From the NCBI RefSeq assembly GCF_000158175.1, contig NZ_DS999411.1:2801446-2865181 (forward strand): 63,736 nucleotides of DNA. Direction: 5' to 3'. This DNA comes from Luminiphilus syltensis NOR5-1B (GTDB lineage: Bacteria; Pseudomonadota; Gammaproteobacteria; Pseudomonadales; Halieaceae). Positions 1-8,861 of the stretch are shown here, in pieces; the first letter of the stretch is position 1; each line of letters opens with the position of its first letter. The translations under genes were made by a program, and so were the position numbers. The notes beneath the pieces are model-generated. The model ran no database searches. It was given only the letters and a program-made list of their open reading frames with translations, and was not told the origin of the DNA.

Positions 1-1275
1 GCCCTCTCGATACTGAATCAGTGCCAGTTCGAGCGAGCGCTCCGCTGCATGCAAGGCCTCGACCAGTAATTCGGTGCGTTCTCGGGTTTTGACCATTGCC
101 AATGCCGCGTTATCCATCTCCCGGGCCGCATTGAGCACCACGCTGCGATAGGACTCAATGGCTTGCTGCAGGCGGACATCCTGAACCTGAACATTGCTCT
201 GAATAAGACCCCAGTCAAAAATATTCCATCTCAGCGATGATCCCAACGTGAGGCTGGTCGCGGAACCCGTGCCGGGCAAGCCACTGTCTGACCAGCCAAA
301 ACCGCCGAGCAGGGCCACCGAAGGATAGAAATCCGCCTCGGCAACCCCAATTTGGGCCGACTGCGCAGCGGCTTGCCATAGGGCAGAACGCACATCGGGT
401 CGCCGGCGCAGTAACTCTGCCGGAACACCTGCAAGGCTGTCCGGCTTCACGGCAGGTAGCCGTTGGTCACGACTATTGAGCTCGGGTAAGTCATCGGGGG
501 AACGGCCCAGCAGTGCCGCCAGCGCGTTCTCGATTTGCCCAAGCGCCTGCTCCAAAGCCGGTATCGACGCCAAAGTGGCAAAATAACTCGCCCTCGCCTG
601 CTGCAAATCCAATTCGGAGTTTTCACCGTTGGAGAACAGGGCCGATGCAATATCCAGACTCCTTTGCTGTATCGCCGCGTTTTCCTTGGCGATGCTGATT
701 CGGCGCTCGGCCGTGCGGTAGGCATAATAGGTATCGGCCACCGCAGCGCTCAATAAAACCTGGGCATCCTGCTGATTGGCAACCGACGCAAAAAAAACGC
801 TATCCGCAGACTCTATTCCCCGTGCAAACCGACCCCAGAAATCCAACTCCCAGGCCGCCGACAAACCGATATCGGTCTGCGTAAAATCGAGATCTCCACC
901 GCCTGATTGATCCTGGACAACATAGTTTGCACCACCAGTGACCAGTTGCTGTTGTGGCAGACGTGCAGCGCCCGCGCCCTGGAGCACGGCTCTGCTCTCG
1001 ATCACCCGCAATCCGGCGATACGAAGCGACGGATTATCCGCCCTGGCGGCCCGCTGTAACACATCAAGTTCGGGATCACCGAACAGCGACCACCAAAATG
1101 TTAAATCGGTGGCCTCACGATCAGCGGCAGTGACATTGCCGTAGAGGCTACTCTGCCACCGATCCAACCAGGGCACCGCTGGCTCTGAAAAATCAGGCCC
1201 CACACTCGCACAGCCCTGCAAGACACACAGTATTCCTGCGGCTGTTGAATTACGCCAACGCAATAGCAGCGACAT
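1..1275 (-). CDS. RND efflux outer-membrane factor, NodT/OprM family lipoprotein (C-terminus beyond window)
   Basis: The minus strand is open without a stop from an ATG at 1275 to the window edge, 425 codons. The protein would be the TolC-like trimeric outer-membrane channel of a tripartite RND or MFS pump. The N-terminus is a lipoprotein signal (MSLLLRWRN, then a hydrophobic stretch ending in lipobox LQGC, Cys at about residue 24), followed by GPDF, the usual start of mature NodT-type factors. Family-typical segments follow: DLxxxxxDAEL-like 'WWSLFGDPELDVL' near residue 65, 'WELDFWGRF' near 150, 'RRPDVRSALWQAAAQSAQIGVAEADFYPS' context near 310 and 'WNIFDWG' near 365. About 40-60 C-terminal residues are missing at the left edge. 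Adaptor and inner-membrane pump genes are not in view and may lie further left. The family call is confident; the substrate cannot be predicted. Confidence 0.9.
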   Translation of the reverse strand, partial: MSLLLRWRNSTAAGILCVLQGCASVGPDFSEPAVPWLDRWQSSLYGNVTAADREATDLTFWWSLFGDPELDVLQRAARADNPSLRIAGLRVIESRAVLQGAGAARLPQQQLVTGGANYVVQDQSGGGDLDFTQTDIGLSAAWELDFWGRFARGIESADSVFFASVANQQDAQVLLSAAVADTYYAYRTAERRISIAKENAAIQQRSLDIASALFSNGENSELDLQQARASYFATLASIPALEQALGQIENALAALLGRSPDDLPELNSRDQRLPAVKPDSLAGVPAELLRRRPDVRSALWQAAAQSAQIGVAEADFYPSVALLGGFGWSDSGLPGTGSATSLTLGSSLRWNIFDWGLIQSNVQVQDVRLQQAIESYRSVVLNAAREMDNAALAMVKTRERTELLVEALHAAERSLELALIQYREG

Positions 1276-1311
1276 CGGTTATGCGATCACAAGCACAATG
1301 AACCCGCGCGG

Positions 1312-2433
1312 TCAGGAGTCGGGGGTTTGCGAAGTAAGGGGCTCTCTGCCGTCGCAGACAAAGTCCACCCATGCCATAAAAATCTGGTAGCCCACGGCAA
1401 GCACGACGGCGCCGACAAACAGCCCCAGCATACCCATCGATACCATGCCACCTAATGCGCCAAGCAATATGACCGGCATAGGCGCATCAACACCGCGACC
1501 GAGCAGCATGGGCTTGAGAAACCCATCGGCGGTTCCAGCGACGATGAAATAAACCGACGCGATCGAGTTCGCCAGCGTAGAGCCATCACCCACACCCCAA
1601 AGATAGGCGATTATGGGCAGCGTAATGAGTAGCGCCGGCAATTGTAGAATTCCCAAAAAGAATACCGCGAAGGTGAGTAAACCGGCGGCCGGAATGCCTG
1701 CCAGCAGGAAACCAACGCCGAGGAGCAGTGCCTGAATCAGCGCCACCCCGATAACACCCACAGCTACTGATCTGACAGTCGCCGTGGACAACCGCAACAC
1801 CTGTTGCCCTCGATTATTACCGGCGTCTCCAACCAGGGCGTGCAACACCCGCTCCATCGCCGCTGCGCCCGCATGGCCATAAGCCATCATCACCCCGGCA
1901 ATAATCATCGAACCCATGGATAGCAAGACAGCACCCAGCATACTGGTCGCTGAGTTCAGCAGCACTGACGCGTAGTGGGACACCTGATCTTTGTGATCCC
2001 GCAATGTTCCCGCGAAATCCTCAGAGGCGGACTCCCACAACGCGATCAGATTTTCGCCGACAATAGGGATTTTTCCAACCGCAGGATTTACCGGAGGCAC
2101 CTCAAATTCACCGCTTTTCATATTCGAGAGCACGTCAGTCGTATGATCGACCGCCGAAATACCCAGCGTCACCATCGGTACACCCAGTATCAACAGGATC
2201 GCGAGTACCATAAGTGTCGATGCTCGTCCGGCGCGCCCATCGAACTTCGGCACCAGTTTTTGGTGCAGCGGAAACAGCGTCACCGCCAGGATTACTGCCC
2301 ACAACATAATGCCGAAAAACGGGGCGAAAATACGGGCACAGGCGACGACGACCAGAGCTATCAGGCCGACGCGAATCAATGCATGAACTAGATGGCGAGA
2401 GAGCTCTTCACCGGGGTTGGTTTCATCATTCAA
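1312..2433 (-). CDS. AI-2E family (PerM/YdiK-type) transporter
   Basis: About 373 residues, close to the normal 350-370 of the AI-2E/UPF0118 permeases, predicted inner-membrane proteins with about eight transmembrane helices. Hydrophobic segments are evident, for example HALIRVGLIALVVV near the N-terminus, LMVLAILLILGVPMVTLGI near residue 85, and the late glycine-rich VILLGALGGMVSMGMLGLFVGA block that is a family hallmark. The reading frame stays open upstream to 2664, but that extension runs through the next gene and has no membrane-protein character. I therefore place the start at the in-frame TTG at 2433, giving MNDETNPGEEL with a weak AGTGAG upstream. Some family members export AI-2 or act as Na+/H+ antiporters; the substrate here is unknown. 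It lies 36 bp upstream of the efflux channel gene in the same direction. Confidence 0.85.
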   Translation of the reverse strand: MNDETNPGEELSRHLVHALIRVGLIALVVVACARIFAPFFGIMLWAVILAVTLFPLHQKLVPKFDGRAGRASTLMVLAILLILGVPMVTLGISAVDHTTDVLSNMKSGEFEVPPVNPAVGKIPIVGENLIALWESASEDFAGTLRDHKDQVSHYASVLLNSATSMLGAVLLSMGSMIIAGVMMAYGHAGAAAMERVLHALVGDAGNNRGQQVLRLSTATVRSVAVGVIGVALIQALLLGVGFLLAGIPAAGLLTFAVFFLGILQLPALLITLPIIAYLWGVGDGSTLANSIASVYFIVAGTADGFLKPMLLGRGVDAPMPVILLGALGGMVSMGMLGLFVGAVVLAVGYQIFMAWVDFVCDGREPLTSQTPDS

Positions 2434-2537
2434 AACTGTGCACTCACTGTATGATTTTGTTTCAGGCTTGCAACTGACGCGACACCAAGCGTACACGAAA
2501 ACCCCGTCATTCTGCCCGGGAATCCGGCCCCATACAC

Positions 2538-2945
2538 CTAACCAACACCCGACAGCTCTCTGGATTGCGCCAGCATTGTCGCCATTTTTTCCTGCACGAC
2601 ACCGATAGCCTTGAGCGGGCGGATCATTACCTTGAACTCTGTGACCAACCCCGCCTCGTTCCAATGGATCATATCCACGCCATTAACGATGACGTCGTCG
2701 ACCTGCGTCTCGAACTCGAGCACCGCATCGCTCGGGCCAACCCATTCACGAACATATCGCAACTTTGGTCCTAAAACGCCAAATGCCGCCGACAGGTAAA
2801 ACATCGTTATCGCTCGACCCTGTTGCGGCGTGTGTATCACAGGAGACCAAAAGCAGCAGTCCTCGGCGAGCCAGTCGTGCAGTTTGGAGGGATCTTTAGC
2901 CGCAACAATCTCGTGCCAGCGCTGAATCACGGCATGGGATGTCAT
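2538..2945 (-). CDS. NTF2-like / SnoaL-fold protein
   Basis: A 135-residue protein starting at the ATG at 2945 (MTSHAVIQRW). The open frame extends 48 bp further, but the ATG gives the standard family N-terminus. The pattern is that of the NTF2-like cone-barrel superfamily: an amphipathic N-terminal helix, 'DWLAEDCCFWSPV' (early acidic/aromatic pocket segment), 'GRAITMFYL', then beta strands ending in 'WNEAGLVTEFKVMIRPLKAI'. Members include polyketide cyclases, limonene epoxide hydrolase-like enzymes and non-enzymatic ligand binders; nothing here decides between them. It reads toward the AI-2E transporter with about 100 bp between and may share its transcript. Fold call good, function unknown. 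Confidence 0.75.
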   Translation of the reverse strand: MTSHAVIQRWHEIVAAKDPSKLHDWLAEDCCFWSPVIHTPQQGRAITMFYLSAAFGVLGPKLRYVREWVGPSDAVLEFETQVDDVIVNGVDMIHWNEAGLVTEFKVMIRPLKAIGVVQEKMATMLAQSRELSGVG

Positions 2946-3071
2946 AATGCTGCGCAGTCCTGTGCCATCGTTGCAATGCGCCCATTTAACCAACTGGCAT
3001 TAGCGTCCCCGCCCGGCGTCCGTTGCTGTAACCGGCAAGCCGTTATTTCCCTCGGAACGAAACCGAACGCA

Positions 3072-4055
3072 CTAGCGGTTAACATCGACAAGGAATCTGC
3101 CCCGGTGCGCCCCTGACAAAACATCACCCGCCTTGCGAATGGACTCCGCGAGTGAAATTTCGCTGATGACGGCGTCCAAATGTCGAATATCGAGATCACG
3201 GGCCAATCGCGCCCAGGCGAGTTCACGCACGCGCATTGGCGCCATAACACTGTCGATGCCGTACAGGGTGACGCCGCGCAGAATAAAGGGCATCACCGTC
3301 GACGGGAATTTCATACTCTGCGCCAAACCACAGGCAGCGACGGCACCCCGATAACTCGTCTGGGCGCAGGCATTGGCGAGTGTCGCCCCACCTACCGCAT
3401 CAACCACACCCGACCACCGTTCTTTCTGTAGGGGCTTTCCAAGCTCGCCCAGCTCAGCCCGATCGAGAATTTCCCTGGCCCCCAGCGCTCGGAGATAACT
3501 CTCCTCAGCGGTCTTCCCTGTCACTGCCGTCACGGTATACCCCGCCGCGCTGAGTAGCGCGATCGCCAGACTACCCACACCACCGCTGGCGCCCGTGACA
3601 AGCACGGGGCCGCTATCGGGCTCTAAACCATGATTGACCAGGGCATCGACGCAAAGACTCGCGGTATAACCCGCCGTTCCGATCGCCATAGCACTGCGGC
3701 TGTCAAAAGCATCGGGGATCGACTGTAACCAGTCGCCACTAACACAGGCCTGCTGGGCCAGCCCTCCATTATGGGCCTCGCCGACTCCCCAACCGTTGAG
3801 CAGCACTCGATCCCCTCGCTGCCATTTTTCATGGGCGCTATCCGTCACCGTGCCTGCGAAATCGATGCCCGGTATAAGTGGGAACGATCGCACTACGGGT
3901 GAGGCTCCAGAAATCGCCAATGCATCCTTGTAATTAATTGTGGAATACTCGACTGCGACGCAAACCTGCCCGTCACCGGGAGCACCGAAACCTTCATGCT
4001 CTTTGAGCGATACCCGTTGGGCGTCTTCGGTTTTATCGATAACAATGGCTTTCAT
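3072..4055 (-). CDS. acuI: acryloyl-CoA reductase AcuI/YhdH (MDR superfamily)
   Basis: A 327-residue zinc-less medium-chain oxidoreductase beginning MKAIVIDKT at 4055; the frame is open 14 codons further but this is the standard family start. AcuI/YhdH enzymes reduce acryloyl-CoA to propionyl-CoA with NADPH, detoxifying acrylate formed from DMSP cleavage or 3-hydroxypropionate metabolism. Recognisable segments: 'EYSTINYKDALAI' (substrate domain), 'PGIDFAGTV', 'GWGVGEAHNGGLAQ', the nucleotide-binding 'VTGASGGVGSLAIALL' around residue 150, and the family-specific 'VDAVGGATLANA' and 'FILRGVTLYGIDSV'. No DMSP lyase is visible in the window, so a DMSP role is inference. It is divergent from the EamA exporter at 4131. 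Confidence 0.9.
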   Translation of the reverse strand: MKAIVIDKTEDAQRVSLKEHEGFGAPGDGQVCVAVEYSTINYKDALAISGASPVVRSFPLIPGIDFAGTVTDSAHEKWQRGDRVLLNGWGVGEAHNGGLAQQACVSGDWLQSIPDAFDSRSAMAIGTAGYTASLCVDALVNHGLEPDSGPVLVTGASGGVGSLAIALLSAAGYTVTAVTGKTAEESYLRALGAREILDRAELGELGKPLQKERWSGVVDAVGGATLANACAQTSYRGAVAACGLAQSMKFPSTVMPFILRGVTLYGIDSVMAPMRVRELAWARLARDLDIRHLDAVISEISLAESIRKAGDVLSGAHRGRFLVDVNR

Positions 4056-4130
4056 TGAAGTGACCTTATTCGAAGTCGGGGCGAACCGCGATCGCATCGT
4101 AATGGTAACCTGCTCCGGAGCAAAGCATTT

Positions 4131-4997
4131 GTGACGCTAACTGGCCCCTATTTCATGATTCTCAGCGCCCTTGGCTTTGCCTTGATGGGTGCACTTGTAA
4201 AAACAGCCGGTGATCTCGGCATTCCATTGATGCAGATTATTTTCGCCCGCGCGCTGGTGTCGGTGTTGCTAAGCCTTTTCGATATCCGCCGTGTGTCGAT
4301 ACACCCGCTGGGGACACAGAGGGGTTTGCTCCTGATACGCGGACTGGTGGGATTTGCGTCGCTGAGCTGCGTTTATTACGCCGTTCTGACCCTCTCCTAC
4401 GCAGAGGCGACGGTGCTGCAATATATGCATCCTTTGTTCACCACGGTGCTCGCACTGCTACTGCTCGGAGAATACCCGACACGCCGGACCCTGACCTGCG
4501 TGGTGTTTAGTTTTGCGGGGTTGCTGGTTATGGCGCTTCCCGGTCTATCTTTCGGGGGCGTTGGCGGCCTGCCGCCCTGGGGTGTCGCCGCCGGTCTCGC
4601 CGGCGCAGCTGGTAGCGGTTTGGCCTACACCATTGTGCGCAAACTTGCCCGATCCGAACACCCATCGGTCATCGTGCTTTATTTTCCGATGGTCTGTATT
4701 CCCGGCAGTCTGATCCTGGGATGGAACGCGTTCGTCCTTCCAGACACAACCGGACTGCTGGTTTTACTCGGTGTAGGCTGCTTCACACAATTGGGGCAGG
4801 TGGCACTGACCCGGGCAATGCAAGTCGAAACCGCAAGCCGAAACACCAGCTTGAGTTACATCCAGATTGTGTTCGCGGCATTGCTGGGCTTCTGGTTTTT
4901 CGGAGAAACACCCAATTACGAGACTATGGCGGGAATCGTGTTAATTCTCGCGGGTGCAGGCATCAGCCTCCGTGCACCACCGGAGGCACCCGCCTGA
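4131..4997 (+). CDS. DMT superfamily EamA exporter
   Basis: 288 residues with ten predicted hydrophobic helices arranged as two EamA repeats, the normal plan for inner-membrane drug/metabolite exporters. The first repeat holds 'MILSALGFALMGALVKTAGDLGIP', 'QIIFARALVSVLL' and 'LQYMHPLFTTVLALLLLGE'; the second ends with 'YIQIVFAALLGFWFFGETPNYETMAG', the classic end-of-repeat motif. The first start is GTG at 4131; an in-frame ATG at 4155 (MILSALGF) is an equally plausible start. The gene is divergent from acuI with only 75 bp between, so promoters overlap there. Substrate unknown. Confidence 0.88.
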   Translation: MTLTGPYFMILSALGFALMGALVKTAGDLGIPLMQIIFARALVSVLLSLFDIRRVSIHPLGTQRGLLLIRGLVGFASLSCVYYAVLTLSYAEATVLQYMHPLFTTVLALLLLGEYPTRRTLTCVVFSFAGLLVMALPGLSFGGVGGLPPWGVAAGLAGAAGSGLAYTIVRKLARSEHPSVIVLYFPMVCIPGSLILGWNAFVLPDTTGLLVLLGVGCFTQLGQVALTRAMQVETASRNTSLSYIQIVFAALLGFWFFGETPNYETMAGIVLILAGAGISLRAPPEAPA

Positions 4998-5031
4998 GTT
5001 TACTGCAGTGCCGGTTGCTCGCAGCCGATAA

Positions 5032-5874
5032 TCAGGCCAGGTTGCCCGCGTGAAAGCGCAGGTGCGACTCAATAAACGACGCGATAAAAAAATAACTGTG
5101 GTCATAGCCTGCCTGCAGTCGAATGGTCATCGGGTAAGCTGCACCTTCGCTCGCCTCCATCAGACGTCGAGTGCGCAACTGCTCGGCGAGAAAGTCATCC
5201 GCCGATCCCTGATCCACGAGCACGGGCAAGTGCTGTTTCGCCGCCTTCACAACTTCACAGGCATCGTGAGCCTGCCAGGCCGACCGATCGTCGCCGAGAT
5301 AATGTGTTAACGCCTTTTCACCCCAGGGACACTCAGTCGGCGCGCAAATCGGCGCAAATGCAGATACCGAAGCGTAACGATCGGGATTAGCCAGGCCGAT
5401 GGTCAGAGCACCATGCCCCCCCATGGAGTGTCCGGAAATAGCGGCTCGGGACACATCAACAGGGCAGGTTTCGCCAACCACCGCGGGCAACTCATCGAGC
5501 ACATAATCGTACATTCGATAATGGGTGCTCCAGGGCGCCTGGGTTGCATTGACATAGAATCCCGCACCGAGCCCAAAATCGTAGGCGCCCTCAGGGTCAT
5601 CCGGCACATCGTCGCCGCGGGGGCTGGTATCCGGCGCAACAATCGCGATACCGAGCGCTTCAGCCGCCGCCTGGGCGCCGGCCTTGGTAACAAAATTTTC
5701 GTCCGTACAGGTGAGCCCCGACAGCCAGTACATCACGGGAACCTTCTGATGGCGGCTGCTCGACGGCAGAAACACCGAGAACACCATCTCACAATTCACA
5801 CTTTCCGCGCGATGTCTGAAACGCACCTGACGACCACCGAAACACCGATTTTCGGCAATGATTTCTGCCATCAT
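5032..5874 (-). CDS. fghA: S-formylglutathione hydrolase
   Basis: 280 residues, normal for the FGH/esterase D family. It hydrolyses S-formylglutathione to formate and glutathione, the second step of glutathione-dependent formaldehyde detoxification. The alpha/beta-hydrolase nucleophile is Ser150 in GHSMGG; the acid is Asp226 or 227 in 'DQGSADDFL' and the base His259 in 'YDHSYFF'. The oxyanion/entry segment '[13 protein letters not shown]' is diagnostic. Its ATG overlaps the stop of frmA by one base (TGATG), so the two are translationally coupled. Two consecutive ATGs make the start ambiguous by one codon. Confidence 0.96.
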   Translation of the reverse strand: MMAEIIAENRCFGGRQVRFRHRAESVNCEMVFSVFLPSSSRHQKVPVMYWLSGLTCTDENFVTKAGAQAAAEALGIAIVAPDTSPRGDDVPDDPEGAYDFGLGAGFYVNATQAPWSTHYRMYDYVLDELPAVVGETCPVDVSRAAISGHSMGGHGALTIGLANPDRYASVSAFAPICAPTECPWGEKALTHYLGDDRSAWQAHDACEVVKAAKQHLPVLVDQGSADDFLAEQLRTRRLMEASEGAAYPMTIRLQAGYDHSYFFIASFIESHLRFHAGNLA

Positions 5875-6980
5875 CAGTACAACACCACCGAGCGGATGCT
5901 CTCACCCGAATGCATCAGGTCAAACGCCTTGTTGATGTCATCAAGCGGCATCGTATGGGTGATCATATCGTCGATATTGATCTTGCCTTCCATGTACCAG
6001 TCGACGATTTTCGGGACATCGGTTCTGCCCCGTGCGCCGCCGAAAGCGGTACCACGCCATGAGCGTCCGGTCACCAGCTGGAAAGGCCGGGTGGATATTT
6101 CCTGACCTGCGCCGGCAACGCCGATGATGCAGCTCTGGCCCCATCCCTTGTGGCAGCACTCCAGTGCCTGGCGCATCACCTGCACGTTGCCGATACATTC
6201 AAAGCTGTAATCAACGCCACCGCCGGTCATCTGTATCAAATGGTCAACGACATCATCGACCTCTTTGGGGTTGACGAAATCCGTCATACCGAACTGACGA
6301 CCCAAAGCCTCTTTCGCAGGATTCATATCGATGCCGATAATGCGTGTGGCGCCGACCATTCGGGCGCCCTGAAGCACATTGAGTCCGATTCCACCCAGAC
6401 CAAAAACGGCCACCGTTGAACCCGGCTCCACATTCATGGTGAAAGCGACGGCACCGATGCCCGTGGTCACCCCGCAGCCGATGTAGCAAATCTTGTCAAA
6501 GGGCGCATCCTCGCGCACCTTGGCAACGGCGATTTCTGGCAACACCGTGAAATTGGAGAATGTGGAGCAGCCCATGTAATGCAGCAGGGGCTCACCGTCG
6601 AGGGAGAATCGACTGGTTCGATCCGGCATCAAGCCCTGACCCTGGGTTTCGCGCACCGCCTGGCAAAGGTTGGTTTTGGGATTAAGGCAAAAATCGCACT
6701 GGCGGCATTCGGGGGTATACAAGGGAATAACATGGTCGCCGGGTTTGACACTGGTGACGCCTTCACCGACTTCCACTACCACACCCGCGCCTTCGTGGCC
6801 GAGAATCGTTGGAAAGGCGCCCTCCGGGTCATCCCCTGACAGGGTGAAAGCGTCGGTATGGCAAACACCGGTCGCCTTGATCTCTACCATGACCTCACCG
6901 GCCCTGGGTCCCTGCAGGTCAACCTCCGCAATCTCGAGAGGTTTACCGGCACCAAAGGCAACAGCCGCACGCGTTTTCAT
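5874..6980 (-). CDS. frmA: S-(hydroxymethyl)glutathione dehydrogenase / class III alcohol dehydrogenase
   Basis: 368 residues, the standard length for the class III ADH that oxidises S-hydroxymethylglutathione to S-formylglutathione with NAD+. Catalytic zinc ligands are Cys40 (ATGVCHTD) and His62 (GHEGAG). The structural zinc loop has Cys92, 95, 98 and 106 ([10 protein letters not shown]...LC). The Rossmann motif is '[19 protein letters not shown]', with the class III features '[11 protein letters not shown]' and '[12 protein letters not shown]'. A good AGGGAG ribosome site lies upstream of the ATG. Coupled to fghA downstream and preceded 36 bp upstream by a ferredoxin reductase. This context suggests formaldehyde produced by an oxidative demethylation, but no oxygenase is visible. 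Confidence 0.97.
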   Translation of the reverse strand: MKTRAAVAFGAGKPLEIAEVDLQGPRAGEVMVEIKATGVCHTDAFTLSGDDPEGAFPTILGHEGAGVVVEVGEGVTSVKPGDHVIPLYTPECRQCDFCLNPKTNLCQAVRETQGQGLMPDRTSRFSLDGEPLLHYMGCSTFSNFTVLPEIAVAKVREDAPFDKICYIGCGVTTGIGAVAFTMNVEPGSTVAVFGLGGIGLNVLQGARMVGATRIIGIDMNPAKEALGRQFGMTDFVNPKEVDDVVDHLIQMTGGGVDYSFECIGNVQVMRQALECCHKGWGQSCIIGVAGAGQEISTRPFQLVTGRSWRGTAFGGARGRTDVPKIVDWYMEGKINIDDMITHTMPLDDINKAFDLMHSGESIRSVVLY

Positions 6981-7016
6981 AAGACAGACTCCCTGGTCGT
7001 TGGAAAAGGTTTCAGT

Positions 7017-8237
7017 TTAAGCATTGATTAAGCTTTTTACATCGACACCATCATCGGCAAGCATCTCTGCCGGCGGTGATATCCCCTGACTGAGCAGGCG
7101 TCGCCCGATCATAAATTCCTGGGGGCGATTAACGGCATCCACCGCGAGCAATTGATCACCGAGCAGGTAGAAAGCAGCGAAACTGCGCCCCGCGTCGATG
7201 TCACCGCGAACAACCACGCGATCGAAACCCTGCGACAGCCCCGCGATTTGCAGCTTGATATCGTATTGATCGGACCAGAACCAGGGCAGCGCGGAGTACG
7301 CATCACGCTTGCCGCAAATTGTCGCGGCCACGACTTTCGCCTGATCAACGGCGTTTTGTACCGATTCAAGCCGAATCTGACGCTGATAGATCGGGTTGAA
7401 ATGGCTCGTGCAATCGCCGCAGGCGAGAATATCCGGGTTACTGGTTTCAGCGAATTCATTAACCAGAATACCGTTGTCGACGTCGACGCCCGCACTCTCC
7501 GCAAGGTCGACCTCGGGGAGAATACCAATGCCCACAACCACCACGTCAGCCGGGTATTCGGCGCCATCGGCGGTGGTCACCGCCGCGACGTTCTTATCGC
7601 CGACAATGGATGAAACCATCGCATCGACATGGATCGACACCCCTTCCTCGGTGTGCACCCTGTGGTAAAACTCGGACAGCTTTGGCGCCGTAACGCGCTG
7701 GAGAATACGCGACATGGCTTCGAGTACCGTCACCTCCATGCCCAGCTTTCGCATTGCTGCGGCGGTTTCCAGACCGATGTAGCCGCCACCGACAATAACT
7801 GCGCGACTACCAGGAGCTACGCGCTGGCGAATAGCCTCGACGTCTTCAATGGTACGAAGATAATGAAGGCCATTTAAATCGCTTCCCGGGAGGGAAACCT
7901 GCCTCGCTTTTGAGCCTGTGGCCAGCACCAGCTTGTCGTAGGGTATGACCTCTCCGTCATCCAGCGTTAGTTCCTTGGCCGTCGCATCAACCGCGATGGC
8001 CCGCCGGCCCAGCTTGAGAGTGACCTCAGCCTTTTCATAGGCTTTTTCGGGCCTGATCAAGATTTGATCGATACTGACATCGCCAGAAAGAAAGGTCTTC
8101 GACAACGGAGGCCGGTTGTAGGGCAGATAGGGTTCGTCGCCGACGAGCACTATTTCGCCCTCGTACTTCAACTGCCGCAGGCTAAAGACGACCTGGGCGG
8201 CGGCGTGGCTCGCGCCCACAATGACACAACGCGCCAT
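7017..8237 (-). CDS. NAD(P)H:ferredoxin/rubredoxin reductase, FAD-dependent
   Basis: A 406-residue two-dinucleotide-domain flavoprotein of the putidaredoxin/BphA4 type, passing electrons from NADH to a [2Fe-2S] ferredoxin or rubredoxin for a P450 or Rieske oxygenase. The start at 8237 (MARCVIVGAS) follows a strong purine-rich AGGAGAGGAAGAG; the frame is open 16 codons further. The FAD motif is an unusual 'VGASHAA' (as in this subfamily), the NAD(P) motif is 'VGGGYIGLETAAAMRKLG' near residue 150, the second FAD contact is 'ILACGDCTSHFN' near 275, and 'LPWFWSDQYDIKLQIAG' is typical of ferredoxin reductases. Its partner ferredoxin and oxygenase are not in the window. Possibly cotranscribed with frmA-fghA. 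Confidence 0.92.
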   Translation of the reverse strand: MARCVIVGASHAAAQVVFSLRQLKYEGEIVLVGDEPYLPYNRPPLSKTFLSGDVSIDQILIRPEKAYEKAEVTLKLGRRAIAVDATAKELTLDDGEVIPYDKLVLATGSKARQVSLPGSDLNGLHYLRTIEDVEAIRQRVAPGSRAVIVGGGYIGLETAAAMRKLGMEVTVLEAMSRILQRVTAPKLSEFYHRVHTEEGVSIHVDAMVSSIVGDKNVAAVTTADGAEYPADVVVVGIGILPEVDLAESAGVDVDNGILVNEFAETSNPDILACGDCTSHFNPIYQRQIRLESVQNAVDQAKVVAATICGKRDAYSALPWFWSDQYDIKLQIAGLSQGFDRVVVRGDIDAGRSFAAFYLLGDQLLAVDAVNRPQEFMIGRRLLSQGISPPAEMLADDGVDVKSLINA

Positions 8238-8861
8238 CTCTTCCTCTCCTTGTAGTGTTCCAAAATGACCGGATCCAACGCGCAATTACCGCGGTCAGCC
8301 GCCCGATTCGAAAAAGTGTAACATTCACCGGGCAGTAAACGCCGCCATTGAGACCGATTTAGAGAAACGTATTTCGCCAGGATAAACCCCGTCATTCAAC
8401 GGTCGAGCATCCGCACAGATTTAGAGGAGTCCGTCTTTTAGTAGGCTCAGGCGCAAGCTAATCCGGGCCTCCGCCAGGTTGGACACGTGACAAACCACCC
8501 GCGCCCCACAGTGTGCAGCGCAACGCCATGCGCCCGATTCAATGGGCAGTGACTGTCACGACCCCAACGAACTCCGGGAATACGACATATTTCCGCTCAG
8601 CGGAGTTGATCCGTACCGGGTAACCGTGGGTATATCTTTGCTAAGCGTAGCCGATTCCCGTCTATATACCTGTGGTGGGCACGCCTAAATGCGGCTCTAT
8701 TAGGCCTTGACCAGCGCCTCCGGTATCGGGATATTTGGTCGGGACCCATCCAGAGCGCATGGCCACGTAAAAATACGTGGCCTGCTCCCGTGGTCAAGCG
8801 TGAAGATAGAGCCGACCCACGGCGAAGTTTCCCAGTAGCGAATACAAAAGGTGACCCACTC
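8238..8861. other. 624 bp intergenic region upstream of the TonB receptor
   Basis: No convincing gene; the only long frame is a minus-strand shadow. The segment holds several dyads: GTGACTGTCAC at 8549-8559, the arms AACTCCG (8570-8576) and CGGAGTT (8601-8607), and a strong hairpin at 8761-8782. It must contain the promoter and leader of the receptor and the promoter of the ferredoxin reductase operon on the other strand. I compared it by eye with known cobalamin and other riboswitch cores and found none. Confidence 0.6.
8761..8782 (+). promoter_or_regulatory. perfect hairpin in the leader of the TonB receptor gene
   Basis: The arms GGCCACGTA and TACGTGGCC pair perfectly around a loop of four A residues, or act as a 22 bp DNA palindrome. 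It lies about 80 bp before the receptor ATG. No U-tract follows, so it is not a standard terminator. It could be an operator or a leader RNA stem; function is inferred from position only. Confidence 0.45.

Noticed and set aside
8238-8861. Cobalamin or other known riboswitch upstream of the TonB receptor
   Set aside because: The conserved B12-box and core strings were not found by eye; only unrelated dyads are present.
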